From Streptomyces sp. 1-11 (lineage in GTDB: Bacteria > Actinomycetota > Actinomycetes > Streptomycetales > Streptomycetaceae): 64,000 nt of DNA. Below are positions 24,699 to 32,329 of the stretch, in pieces; within the stretch, counting starts at the first letter, position 1; every line of letters begins with the position of its first letter. Under the pieces are notes generated by a model, which searched no databases, was not told the DNA's origin, and was given only the letters and a program-made list of their open reading frames with translations. The translations under genes and the position numbers were made by a program. The stretch covers positions 310,001-374,000 of the forward strand of contig NZ_BJTV01000007.1 in the NCBI RefSeq assembly GCF_007176755.1, written 5' to 3'.

Positions 24699-24809
24699 AG
24701 ATGTTGGAGTGATCGTGTGAGCGGTGTGATTGTCGTGGCCGCATCTCGTCGTGTTCGTAAACCAGTTGGCATCCCTGCGGGACGCCTGAGCTGACGGCTA
24801 TGCGGTCCA

Positions 24810-24841
24810 TTGGTTGACGCGTCATGTAAATCGGCTACTGT
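24810..24841 (+). promoter_or_regulatory. Operator site D and promoter of SnoaL-like/esterase unit
   Basis: TTGGTTGACGCGTCA overlaps the -35 TTGACG (24814-24819). TACTGT (24836-24841) is a -10 at 16 bases. The 15-base core equals site B read on the opposite strand. Confidence 0.75.
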
Positions 24842-24979
24842 GGCGACAGATCCGGGCCCCTCGGAGCCACGCGGCCCGGACGGTCCGGGCCCGGCCGCGT
24901 GCTTCCAGCCGTCGTCCCTCACGGTCAGGACGAGACCCGCGCTCCCGTCGCCGTCCCACTCCTCGAAAGGGAAAACCTC

Positions 24980-25423
24980 ATGTCGCTCGACCTCGAAAAG
25001 ATCATCCGGAACGCCTACCAGGTGGCGGAAGTCCAGGACATCCCCGGCTGGATCGACTGCTTCACCGAGGACGGCACCTTCACCGACCAGTCGGTGGGCG
25101 TCACCTACCGCGGTGCCGAAGTGGGGGAGCCGGTGCGCACCTACGCCCAGGCCTTCCCCGACATGCACCGCGAGCTCTACGACGTCTACGTGCGCGGCGA
25201 CATCGTTGTCGTCGAGCTGTCGCTCAACGGGACCCACCAGGGCGAACTGACTCTTCCCATGGGCTCGATCCGCGCGACCGGCAAGACCATCCAGGTGCCC
25301 TGCTGCGACGTGTTCCGCCTGCGCGAGGACAAGATCGAGTCCTTCAACTGCTACCCCTCCGGAACCGTCCTCATGGCGCAACTAGGAGTGCTGAACAACC
25401 TCGAGGCCGCGTTCGCCCACTGA
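24980..25423 (+). CDS. SnoaL-like / NTF2-fold protein in the epoxide hydrolase cluster
   Basis: A 147-residue NTF2-like protein. It has a helical start (LDLEKIIRNAYQVAEVQDIPGWIDCFTEDGTFTDQSVG) and the FPDMHRELYDVYVRGD, GTHQGELTLPMGSIRATGKTIQVPCCDVFRL strands of SnoaL-like ester cyclases. Limonene epoxide hydrolases share this fold, but their Asp-Arg-Asp triad is not evident, so catalysis on epoxides is only a possibility. AAGGGAAAA before ATG 24980 is the RBS. It is followed after 72 bases by the esterase gene. Confidence 0.82.
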   Translation: MSLDLEKIIRNAYQVAEVQDIPGWIDCFTEDGTFTDQSVGVTYRGAEVGEPVRTYAQAFPDMHRELYDVYVRGDIVVVELSLNGTHQGELTLPMGSIRATGKTIQVPCCDVFRLREDKIESFNCYPSGTVLMAQLGVLNNLEAAFAH

Positions 25424-25495
25424 GCCGGACACCGCTCGGCTGGGAACAGCCGTGTGTCCCTCACGCCCGACGCCCCATCAACAAGGAGCACCACC

Positions 25496-26464
25496 ATGGC
25501 CGGCAATCCCCGTGACATCGCCCTCGAACCCGCCGCTCAGGCCTTCGTCGACGCCACCTCCGAACCGCCGTTCCTGTACCAGCTCCCTCCGGAGGAGGGG
25601 CGCAAGGCGGTGGACCAGGTCCAGGACGCCGAGATCTTCAAGCCGGACGTCGACGAGGAGTGGTTGGAGGTGGAGGGCGGCCCCACCGGCGTCGTCAGGG
25701 TGCGCATAGTGCGTCCGGTGGGGACGTCCGGGGTGACGCTGCCCGTCATCCTCTACGTGCACGGCGCGGGCTGGGTGTTCGGCGACGCGCACACGCACGA
25801 CCGTCTGGTGCGGGACCTCGCGGTCGGGGTCGGCGCCGCCGTGGTCTTCCCGGAGTACGACCACGCCCCCGAGGCGGGATACCCCGTCGCCCTGGAGCAG
25901 AGCTACGCGGTGGCGCAGTGGGTGACGGGGAAGGGCGCCGGCAAGGACCTCGACGCCCAGCGCATGGCGGTGGCCGGCGACTCGGTCGGCGGCAACATGG
26001 CGATCGCACTGACCCTGCTGGCCAAGCAGCGCGGCGACGTCCGCTTCGTCAAGCAGGTGGAGTTCTACCCCGTCACCGACGCCTCCTTCGACACCCCGTC
26101 GTACGAGGAGTTCGCCGAGGGCTACTTCCTCGCCCGTGACGGCATGAAGTGGTTCTGGGACCAGTACACCCGCAGCGAGGAGGAGCGCGGCCGGATCACC
26201 GTCTCCCCGCTGCGGGCGAGCCTGGAGGACCTGGCGGGGCTGCCGCCGGCGCTGATCATCACCGCTGAGGCCGACGTGCTGCGGGACGAGGGCGAGGCGT
26301 TCGCCGCCAGGCTCCGGCAGGCCGGCGTACCGGCGACGAACGCCCGGTTCGGCGGCATCGTGCACGACTTCGTCATGGTCAACTCGCTGCACGACACCGA
26401 GGCCGCCAAGCATGCGGTGCTGCTCGCGGTCGCCAGCCTCAAGTCGGCTCTTCAGACGGGCTGA
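25496..26464 (+). CDS. Alpha/beta hydrolase, HSL-type esterase
   Basis: A 322-residue cytoplasmic esterase of the hormone-sensitive lipase family. The oxyanion motif is HGAGWVFGD (HGGGW variant), the nucleophile Ser lies in GDSVGGN near residue 165, the Asp in TAEADVLRDEGE and the His in GIVHDFVM. It would hydrolyse short acyl esters or lactones. AAGGAG about 8 bases before ATG 25496 fixes the start; an upstream in-frame start lacks an RBS. It is probably co-transcribed with the SnoaL-like gene under site D. Confidence 0.9.
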   Translation: MAGNPRDIALEPAAQAFVDATSEPPFLYQLPPEEGRKAVDQVQDAEIFKPDVDEEWLEVEGGPTGVVRVRIVRPVGTSGVTLPVILYVHGAGWVFGDAHTHDRLVRDLAVGVGAAVVFPEYDHAPEAGYPVALEQSYAVAQWVTGKGAGKDLDAQRMAVAGDSVGGNMAIALTLLAKQRGDVRFVKQVEFYPVTDASFDTPSYEEFAEGYFLARDGMKWFWDQYTRSEEERGRITVSPLRASLEDLAGLPPALIITAEADVLRDEGEAFAARLRQAGVPATNARFGGIVHDFVMVNSLHDTEAAKHAVLLAVASLKSALQTG

Positions 26465-26501
26465 CGAGACCGCGGGGCCGTGCCCCCGTGGGCGGTCGCT
26501 C

Positions 26502-26589
26502 CGCCCGGGCGGCCGCCCGGGCGAACCCCCGCACCGGGCGCCGTGCCGCTGCCACGCCCTGAAAGCGACCGCGCGGCCGCCGCGCGGTC
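26502..26589 (+). terminator. Two GC-rich hairpins after the esterase gene
   Basis: 26502-26523 is a perfect 22-base palindrome built on CGCCCGGGCGG. 26567-26575 and 26581-26589 (GACCGCGCG and complement) form a second stem with a 5-base loop. They lie between the esterase stop and the next start and probably stop the esterase transcript. Confidence 0.6.
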
Positions 26590-26674
26590 CCGCGACCGTT
26601 CGACGTTCCCCTTCCCCTTCGCGCGCCGTCGGCCTGTGCTCCCGCGGCGCGCCATGTGAGATCGGAGGCGCTTC

Positions 26675-27994
26675 ATGCGCTCGTTCCGTCACCCGGAGGC
26701 ATCGGCCGGTACGGCCGCCTTCCAGCCTTCGCGCCGCAACCTGCTGCGCACCGCGACCGCCGCCGGTCTGGCCACCGCCGTGCCGATGGTCCTCGGAGCC
26801 GGTCCGGCGTCCGCGGGCGAGGGCGTCCCGGGCCCGCTCCTGCTGCCACGGGCCACCGAGCGGATCACGCCGCTGCACCTGCACGTACCGGAGGCGCACC
26901 TGGTGGACCTACGGCAGCGGCTGGCCCGGGTGCGCCTGCCCGAGCGGGAGACGGTCCCGGACGCCTCGCAGGGCGTCCAGCTCGACAGGCTGACCGATCT
27001 GCTGGGCTACTGGCGCACCCGGTACGACTGGCGGCGACTGGAACGGAGGATCAACGCCCTCGGCCAGTACCGGACCCGCATCGACGGCCTGGGCATCCAC
27101 TTCCTGCACGTCCGCAGCCGGCACGCGGCCGCCACCCCCCTGATCCTCACTCACGGATGGCCCGGCTCCTTCGTGGAGTTCCTGAAGGCCGTCGGTCCGC
27201 TGACCGACCCCATGGCGTACGGCGGCACCGCGCAGGACGCCTTCCACGTGGTGATCCCGTCCCTGCCGGGCTTCGGCCTCTCGGACCGGCCCGACTCGAC
27301 CGGCTGGACCACGGCGCGCATCGCGGCCGCGTGGGCCGAGCTGATGGAGCGACTGGGGTACACCCGCTACATCGCCCAGGGCGGTGACTGGGGCGGCGGA
27401 GTCACCACCCAGCTGGGCAAGCTGCGCCCCAAGGGCCTGCTGGGCGTGGAGCTCAACTTCCCGGAGTACACGTTCAACCCGCCGGTCTCGGCGAACCCCA
27501 CCGCTGAGGAGCAGCGGGCCCTCGGTGAGATCCAGACGTTCTCCGCCCAGTACTCCGGCTACTTCCAGGAGCAGTCCACGCGTCCGCAGACCATCGGCTA
27601 CGCCCTGGCGGACTCCCCGGCGGGCCAGGCCGCCTGGATCTACGAGAAGTTCCTCGACTGGACCGACGCCTCGGGCCGGCCGCAGGGCGCCCTGACCCGC
27701 GACGAGATGCTGGACAACATCACGCTGTACTGGCTCACCGACACCGCCGCGTCCTCCGCCCGCGTCTACTGGCAGAACTACGGCGCCTCGGAGCTGACCA
27801 CCCTCGACCTGCCGGTCGGCCTGAGCGTGTTCCCGCACGAACTGGTGCGCAGCCCGAGGGTGTGGGCCGAGCGCGCGTACAGCGACCTGGTCCACTTCAA
27901 CGACCAGATCCCCGCGGGCGGCCACTTCGCGGCGTTCGAGCAGCCGCTGCTGTTCGCCCAGGAGGTCAGGAGGTTCGCCCGACTGGTCAAGTGA
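26675..27994 (+). CDS. Tat-exported epoxide hydrolase family protein (paralogue 2)
   Basis: A 439-residue protein with the same layout as paralogue 1. It has a Tat signal (SRRNLLRTATAAGLATAV...ASA), EHN domain (RLPERETVPDASQGV), HGWPGS, nucleophile Asp in QGGDWGG and His in GGHFAAFEQP. Identical blocks include YFQEQ, RPQTIGY, LADSPAGQA and SVFPHELVR. GGAGG at about 26,660 fixes ATG 26675. Its upstream region has no copy of the cluster operator, so it may be read by a different promoter or from the esterase unit despite the hairpins. Substrate is unknown. Confidence 0.9.
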   Translation: MRSFRHPEASAGTAAFQPSRRNLLRTATAAGLATAVPMVLGAGPASAGEGVPGPLLLPRATERITPLHLHVPEAHLVDLRQRLARVRLPERETVPDASQGVQLDRLTDLLGYWRTRYDWRRLERRINALGQYRTRIDGLGIHFLHVRSRHAAATPLILTHGWPGSFVEFLKAVGPLTDPMAYGGTAQDAFHVVIPSLPGFGLSDRPDSTGWTTARIAAAWAELMERLGYTRYIAQGGDWGGGVTTQLGKLRPKGLLGVELNFPEYTFNPPVSANPTAEEQRALGEIQTFSAQYSGYFQEQSTRPQTIGYALADSPAGQAAWIYEKFLDWTDASGRPQGALTRDEMLDNITLYWLTDTAASSARVYWQNYGASELTTLDLPVGLSVFPHELVRSPRVWAERAYSDLVHFNDQIPAGGHFAAFEQPLLFAQEVRRFARLVK

Positions 27995-28054
27995 CGGCCG
28001 CGTCCCCGGCCATGGTCGTCAGTCCGCGCGCTGGGCCCAGGGACGCGAGCCAGC

Positions 28055-29134
28055 CTATTCCGACGTCGCCCCCGGCTCCGACGCGCTCTCGTCCGCGCAG
28101 CTCTCGTCCGCGCAGCTCTCGTGCGAGCCGTTCTCGTCCGCGCCGCTCGGACGGTCCGGTCGGTGGCGCGGGCGGATCTCGCGGGCGGCCGCGCAATAGG
28201 CGCTGACCAGGATCAGGACACAGCCGGCCAGTTGCAGCACGGTGGGCCGCTCACCGAGTACGACCGCGCCCAGCGCGACCGCTCCCACCGGAGTCAGCAG
28301 CAGCAGGACGGCGCCGACGTGACTGCTCAGCACCGGTGAGGTCGAGGCGACCAGCAGCCACCCCACCACCTGGCTGGAGACCGCCACCGCCAGCAGCCAG
28401 CCCATGACTTTCCAGCCCGGTGTGAGATCCAGCCCGTAGGAGAACCGGCCGGCCAGCAGCGACACCACCGCGGCGCAGGCGATCACCAGCACGTAGCGCT
28501 GCCGGATGACCCCACCGTGGCCACCGCGCCGCAGCAGGAACAAGAACACCGAGTAGCAGACGGCCGCCAGTACCGCATGGACCGTGCCCGCCCGCGGGTC
28601 GCTGCCGGAGGCGCCGCCCTCGACCACCCCTCCGGTCAGGACGACCCCCAGGAGGATTACCGGCACCCAGAGCAGGAAGGAACGCGGCACCGGTTCCCGG
28701 TCGATGCACCAGGCCAGCAGGGGGACCAGCACCACCTGCACGTTGACCAGCACGGTGGACAGGCCCGCGCCGACCTCCGCGATCGCCTGGGTCCACAGCA
28801 GCATGTCCCAGGCGAACGCGGCGCCGGCGAGCAGCGCGAGACCGTACTGTCCGCGGGGCGGCGGTCCCTGCCGGCGGCGCTCCGGCAGCGCCAGCGCCAC
28901 CAGCGCGGGCAGAGCCAGGACACAGCGGTAGAACGACGCCGTCCCGGGATCGGTGCGGGCCAGTCCCAGCAGCACCGCGGAAGCGGACACGCACAGGGCG
29001 CCGACCGCCATCCCCCCGGTAGGGTGGCGCAGCAGCCGGGACCCCGGCCGGACGGTCCGGGGCCTCACCGGGCCGGTGTCCCCGCCGGCACGGGTCGCAG
29101 GAGTGGCGCCACGTCGGGCCGGTCGGGCCATCAC
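28055..29134 (-). CDS. DMT superfamily transporter (EamA)
   Basis: A 359-residue membrane protein with ten hydrophobic helices in two EamA repeats (VGALCVSASAVLLGLARTDPGTASFYRCVLALPALV; LLTPVGAVALGAVVLGERPTVLQLAG). It probably exports a metabolite or amino acid. The N-terminal 40 residues are basic and disordered. The C-terminus is an acidic tail with a short repeat (SCADESCADES), encoded by a CTCGTCCGCGCAGCT duplication. The ligand is unknown. It is monocistronic and convergent with the second epoxide hydrolase. Confidence 0.85.
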   Translation of the reverse strand: MMARPARRGATPATRAGGDTGPVRPRTVRPGSRLLRHPTGGMAVGALCVSASAVLLGLARTDPGTASFYRCVLALPALVALALPERRRQGPPPRGQYGLALLAGAAFAWDMLLWTQAIAEVGAGLSTVLVNVQVVLVPLLAWCIDREPVPRSFLLWVPVILLGVVLTGGVVEGGASGSDPRAGTVHAVLAAVCYSVFLFLLRRGGHGGVIRQRYVLVIACAAVVSLLAGRFSYGLDLTPGWKVMGWLLAVAVSSQVVGWLLVASTSPVLSSHVGAVLLLLTPVGAVALGAVVLGERPTVLQLAGCVLILVSAYCAAAREIRPRHRPDRPSGADENGSHESCADESCADESASEPGATSE

Positions 29135-29533
29135 AGACCTCCTCGCTGCTTCCCTGCCTCAGTGCCCTGGGCGGTCACCGGCCCCTCCCGCGGTCGGGGA
29201 AGGGCCGGCGTCGGCCCGCACGGGCCGGCCGCTTCCTGTCGCCCGTCCCCGTCCGTGAGTCCGCGGGGTCGTGCCCGGCGTGAGGCTACCCGCGCGGCCC
29301 GCCGTGGCCGGTCAGGTCGACACGGCGTTCCCACGATTCACTCCAGCGGCCACGGCCGCATCCTCGCTGGTCCAAACCCGCTTCCGTTGGCGAGCAGGGG
29401 AGTGCGACCGAGTGCGGCCGAGTTGCTTCGGCGGCCGGTTGACGCTGTGAAGCGCCACCCCTACGCTCCTGTCGGATTCCGTAGAACGAACAGATAATTC
29501 CGCAATACGGATGGTGCGGAGAAGGTGGGGGAG
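29135..29533. other. Divergent intergenic region
   Basis: A 399-base interval between the DMT and isomerase genes. It holds the promoter and half-sites listed separately near 29.44-29.51 kb. No gene is recognised in the remainder. Confidence 0.6.
29439..29512 (+). promoter_or_regulatory. Promoter and TTCCG half-sites upstream of isomerase gene
   Basis: TTGACG (29439-29444), a 17-base spacer and TACGCT (29462-29467) form a good sigma-70-type promoter. Downstream, ATTCCG recurs at 29476 and 29497, 21 bases (two turns) apart. The second copy forms the near-palindrome ATTCCGCAATACGGAT, which resembles IclR-family boxes. Binding there would sit just after the start point. Confidence 0.6.
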
Positions 29534-30241
29534 ATGCAGCGTCTCGATGCTCTGGGCCCGATCACCGCGTCCACGGACCGGTTCGTCGCCACGGTCGCTT
29601 CCCTCACCGACGTCCAGGTCGCCGGGGACACGCTGGTGCCGCCATGGACCCGCGGCCACGTCATCACCCATGTGGCGCGCGCCGCGGACAGTCTCTGCCG
29701 ACTGCTCACCTGGGCACTCACCGGCGTGGAGACACCGCAGTACACGAGCATGGACGCCCGCGCCGCCGAGATCGAGGCAGGCGCCGGACGGCCGGTCGCC
29801 GCACTGGTCGCCGACATCCGCCACACCGCCGCCCGCTTCGAGGACGCGGTGCGTGCCCTGCCCCCGGCGGCCTGGCACAACGAGGTCCGTATGCGAACCG
29901 GCGAACTGCGCACACCAGCGGCCCTGATCCCCACCCGGCTGCGCGAACTGGAGATCCACCACGCCGACCTGGACGTCGGCTACAGCTTCGCGGACATCCC
30001 GGCCGACGCCGCACGGTGGATCATCGGCGACATCGTCGAGGCACTTGCCCGGCGGCCGGAAACGCCGCCGCTGTGTCTGGAGGCGACCGACACCGGCCTC
30101 GTCCAGGCTCTGGGCGCCGGCGGTCCCACAGTCAGGGGCGGGCAGGCCGACCTCCTCGCCTGGCTCAGCGGTCGCTCTTCCGGAACGGGGCTCACCGTGG
30201 CCGGCGGCGGCACGGTCCCGCCGGCACCCTTCTGGATCTGA
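29534..30241 (+). CDS. Maleylpyruvate isomerase family, mycothiol-dependent enzyme
   Basis: A 235-residue member of the DinB-like mycothiol-dependent maleylpyruvate isomerase family. Helical bundle with the metal ligands visible: His in WTRGHVITHVARAADSL (~residue 45) and the E/H/D group in RELEIHHADLDVGY (~residue 140-150). A C-terminal SCP2-like domain follows (LCLEATDTGLVQALGAGGPTVRGGQADLLAWLSGR). Mycothiol is the actinobacterial thiol, so the enzyme acts in thiol-dependent isomerisation or detoxification in the cytoplasm. ATG 29534 is preferred to GTG 29525, which overlaps the RBS. Confidence 0.88.
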   Translation: MQRLDALGPITASTDRFVATVASLTDVQVAGDTLVPPWTRGHVITHVARAADSLCRLLTWALTGVETPQYTSMDARAAEIEAGAGRPVAALVADIRHTAARFEDAVRALPPAAWHNEVRMRTGELRTPAALIPTRLRELEIHHADLDVGYSFADIPADAARWIIGDIVEALARRPETPPLCLEATDTGLVQALGAGGPTVRGGQADLLAWLSGRSSGTGLTVAGGGTVPPAPFWI

Positions 30242-30430
30242 CCGGTGCCCAGGCGCGCGGCGGCCGGGCCGTGCTGTGCCCCGTCACTGAGCCACCGGCA
30301 ACGAAGCTCCTGCCACCCCGGCACAGCCGATCCGGCCAATTCGAGATACGCCTCATCCGGAACGCCGTGATGTGCGGAAGAGGAGATGCACACGTCGAAC
30401 AGTGTGCCCCGCGCACCACGAGGAGACGGT

Positions 30431-30916
30431 ATGGCCGACTTCACCGATCGCGAGATCGAGTCCGTGTGGGACTACCCCCGGCCGCCCGCAGTGCTGCCGG
30501 ACGACCGCCTCGTCCGTGTCGAGTGCGGTGGCCACGTCGTGGCCGAGACAAGACGTGCGGTCCGGGTGCTGGAGACCAGTCACCCTCCGACCTTCTACAT
30601 CCCGCCGGAGGACGTCCGGTCGGATCTGCTGTTCCTCACCGAGGGCCGCTCCTGGTGCGAATGGAAGGGCGGCGCTCGTTACTGGGATCTGATCGTCGGT
30701 GACGCGGTGCGAAACCGGGCCGCATGGAGCTACCCACGCCCCGAGCCCGCGTACGCGGTCCTGAAGGACTACTTCGCCTTCTACGCGAGCCGTGTCGACC
30801 GCTGCCTCGTCGGCGGCAAGGAGGTGCAGGCCCAGGAGGGGGACTTCTACGGCGGATGGGTCACCGAGGACGTGCGGGGGCCCTTCAAGGGCGCGCCCGG
30901 AACGCGTGGGTGGTGA
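30431..30916 (+). CDS. DUF427 domain-containing protein
   Basis: A 161-residue protein of the DUF427 family, widespread in actinobacteria with unknown activity. The family pattern is clear: WDYPRPPAVLPDDRLVRVECGGHVVAETRRAVRVLETSHPPTFYIPPEDV, then WCEWKGGARYWD and the C-terminal LVGGKEVQAQEGDFYGGWV. Quoted in parts: RVLETSHPPTFYIPPEDV is the hallmark. GAGGAG upstream sets the ATG at 30431, and a possible upstream start lacks an RBS. It is not clearly part of an operon. Confidence 0.88.
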   Translation: MADFTDREIESVWDYPRPPAVLPDDRLVRVECGGHVVAETRRAVRVLETSHPPTFYIPPEDVRSDLLFLTEGRSWCEWKGGARYWDLIVGDAVRNRAAWSYPRPEPAYAVLKDYFAFYASRVDRCLVGGKEVQAQEGDFYGGWVTEDVRGPFKGAPGTRGW

Positions 30917-30968
30917 GTGTGGCCCGCCGCCCTCTCCCAGGCACTCGAGCGGATCGTGCGCGGGGGGG

Positions 30969-32090
30969 TCAGACGGCCAGGCGGCGGATCGCGACTGCGG
31001 CCGCGTCGTCGCCGAGGCGGCCGTGGACGTGGGCCAGCAGATCGTCGTGGAGAGCGCGCAGGAGTTCGTCGGGATCGTCCTTGGTCCACTCGGGCGCCCG
31101 TTCGGTGAACGGGTAGAAGCGGCCGTCGGCATCGCGGGCCTCGATGACGCCGTCGGTGTAGAGGAGCAGCAGGTCGCCGGCCTCGAACGGGAACGTCTGC
31201 ACGTCGTAGGCGGCGAAGCCGAAGGAGCCGCCGAGTCCGATCGGAAGGTGGCTCGCGTCAGGCGTGAGTGGGGTGATCCGGGTTCCTCGCAGGAGCAGCG
31301 GCGGTGGGTGGCCGCAGTTGATGAGGTGCACGACCGGCTCGTGATCGGGGATGTCGAGCAGGATCGCGGTGGCGAAGTCCTCGTCGGTGTCCCGCTCCGT
31401 CGGTGACCGCCACTGGCTGGTGTCCCAGCGGAACGCGGCGTCCAGGTGCACGGCGAGGCGGGGCAGCGTGGCCTGCCGGTGGGCGGCTGCCCGGAAGGCG
31501 CCGAGCAGCAGGGCGGTGTTGCTGATCGCGGCCAGGCCGTTGCCGCGTACGTCGCCGATGAGGAGCCGGGTGCTGTGCTGGGCGGTCCGTGCGGCCGCGT
31601 ACAGGTCCCCGCCCAGGTCGGCTTCTTCCTCCGCGGGGATGTACAGCCCGGCGATCCGCAGCGGGCCGGTGCGGGCGGGCAGCGGCCGCAGCAGCACGCT
31701 CTGCGCGGCCTCGGCGACCGACCGCACCTGGTGCAACTGGCGTTCGCGTCGATCGCGCAGCACGCAGATGGTGACACAGACGACGGAGACCACGATCAGA
31801 GCGATGATCTGCGCCTGGATGTTGGAGGTGGCCAGGCCCCCTCTCAGCGTGCCGATCAGCACCTGGCCCGCCACCGCGAGCACTCCCATCAGCGCGGTCA
31901 CGCGGGCGCCGGCGAACGCCACCGTGATCGCCGGCGCCGCGACCAGCAGGGGGCCGAGGTGAATGTGCGGCGGAGTCAGCAGGTCCACCGCACAGACCGC
32001 GACGATCAGCGCGAGAGGGATCACCATCAGCGCGGGTGCGTGACCCGGCTGCCAGGAACGCCGGAAGTCTCTCCATGGTCGCAAGGCCAT
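30969..32090 (-). CDS. Membrane-anchored PP2C/SpoIIE-type phosphatase
   Basis: A 373-residue protein. The N-terminal ~120 residues hold about four to five hydrophobic helices (MVIPLALIVAVCAVDLL, GPLLVAAPAITVAFAG). A coiled linker and a SpoIIE-type PP2C catalytic domain (~140-370) follow. Metal-binding Asp residues are in GGDLYAA, LIGDVRGNGLAA, LYTDGVIEARD and GDDAAAVAI. Such proteins dephosphorylate anti-anti-sigma factors and are common in Streptomyces partner-switching networks. A STAS protein lies about 20 kb away. ATG 32090 is chosen from family length; an upstream extension lacks coding signs. Confidence 0.9.
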   Translation of the reverse strand: MALRPWRDFRRSWQPGHAPALMVIPLALIVAVCAVDLLTPPHIHLGPLLVAAPAITVAFAGARVTALMGVLAVAGQVLIGTLRGGLATSNIQAQIIALIVVSVVCVTICVLRDRRERQLHQVRSVAEAAQSVLLRPLPARTGPLRIAGLYIPAEEEADLGGDLYAAARTAQHSTRLLIGDVRGNGLAAISNTALLLGAFRAAAHRQATLPRLAVHLDAAFRWDTSQWRSPTERDTDEDFATAILLDIPDHEPVVHLINCGHPPPLLLRGTRITPLTPDASHLPIGLGGSFGFAAYDVQTFPFEAGDLLLLYTDGVIEARDADGRFYPFTERAPEWTKDDPDELLRALHDDLLAHVHGRLGDDAAAVAIRRLAV

Positions 32091-32329
32091 GTCCCAAGCC
32101 TTCCACTCGCCGGGGCGGTCAGCGGGCCGACACCTGCGGTGTCGACGACCAGGGCAGGCTGGTCGAGGGAAATCGCTGGTGGAAGGGAGGCGGCCCGGGG
32201 CGCGATCGGCAGGCCGGCCGGCTCGCGGGGCGTGCGGCGGCGCCGCGAGCCTGGCGTTCCGGTGGTCAGCAGGCTGCATTCAGGCGCAGTACACGCTGTT
32301 TCAACCTCGCGTCAGCAGAGTTCCGCCTC

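Larger units (their letters stand above)
24627..24979. promoter_or_regulatory. Divergent intergenic region with two operators
   Basis: A 353-base interval between epoxide hydrolase 1 and the SnoaL-like gene. It holds two divergent promoters, each with the TTGAC-nn-GTCA operator (sites C and D, listed separately). The SnoaL-like mRNA would have a leader of about 130 bases. No gene is recognised. Confidence 0.7.

Noticed and set aside
28107..28150. CTCGTCCGCGCAGCT repeats considered as a CRISPR-like array
   Set aside because: The copies are contiguous, lack spacers and encode the tail of the DMT transporter.
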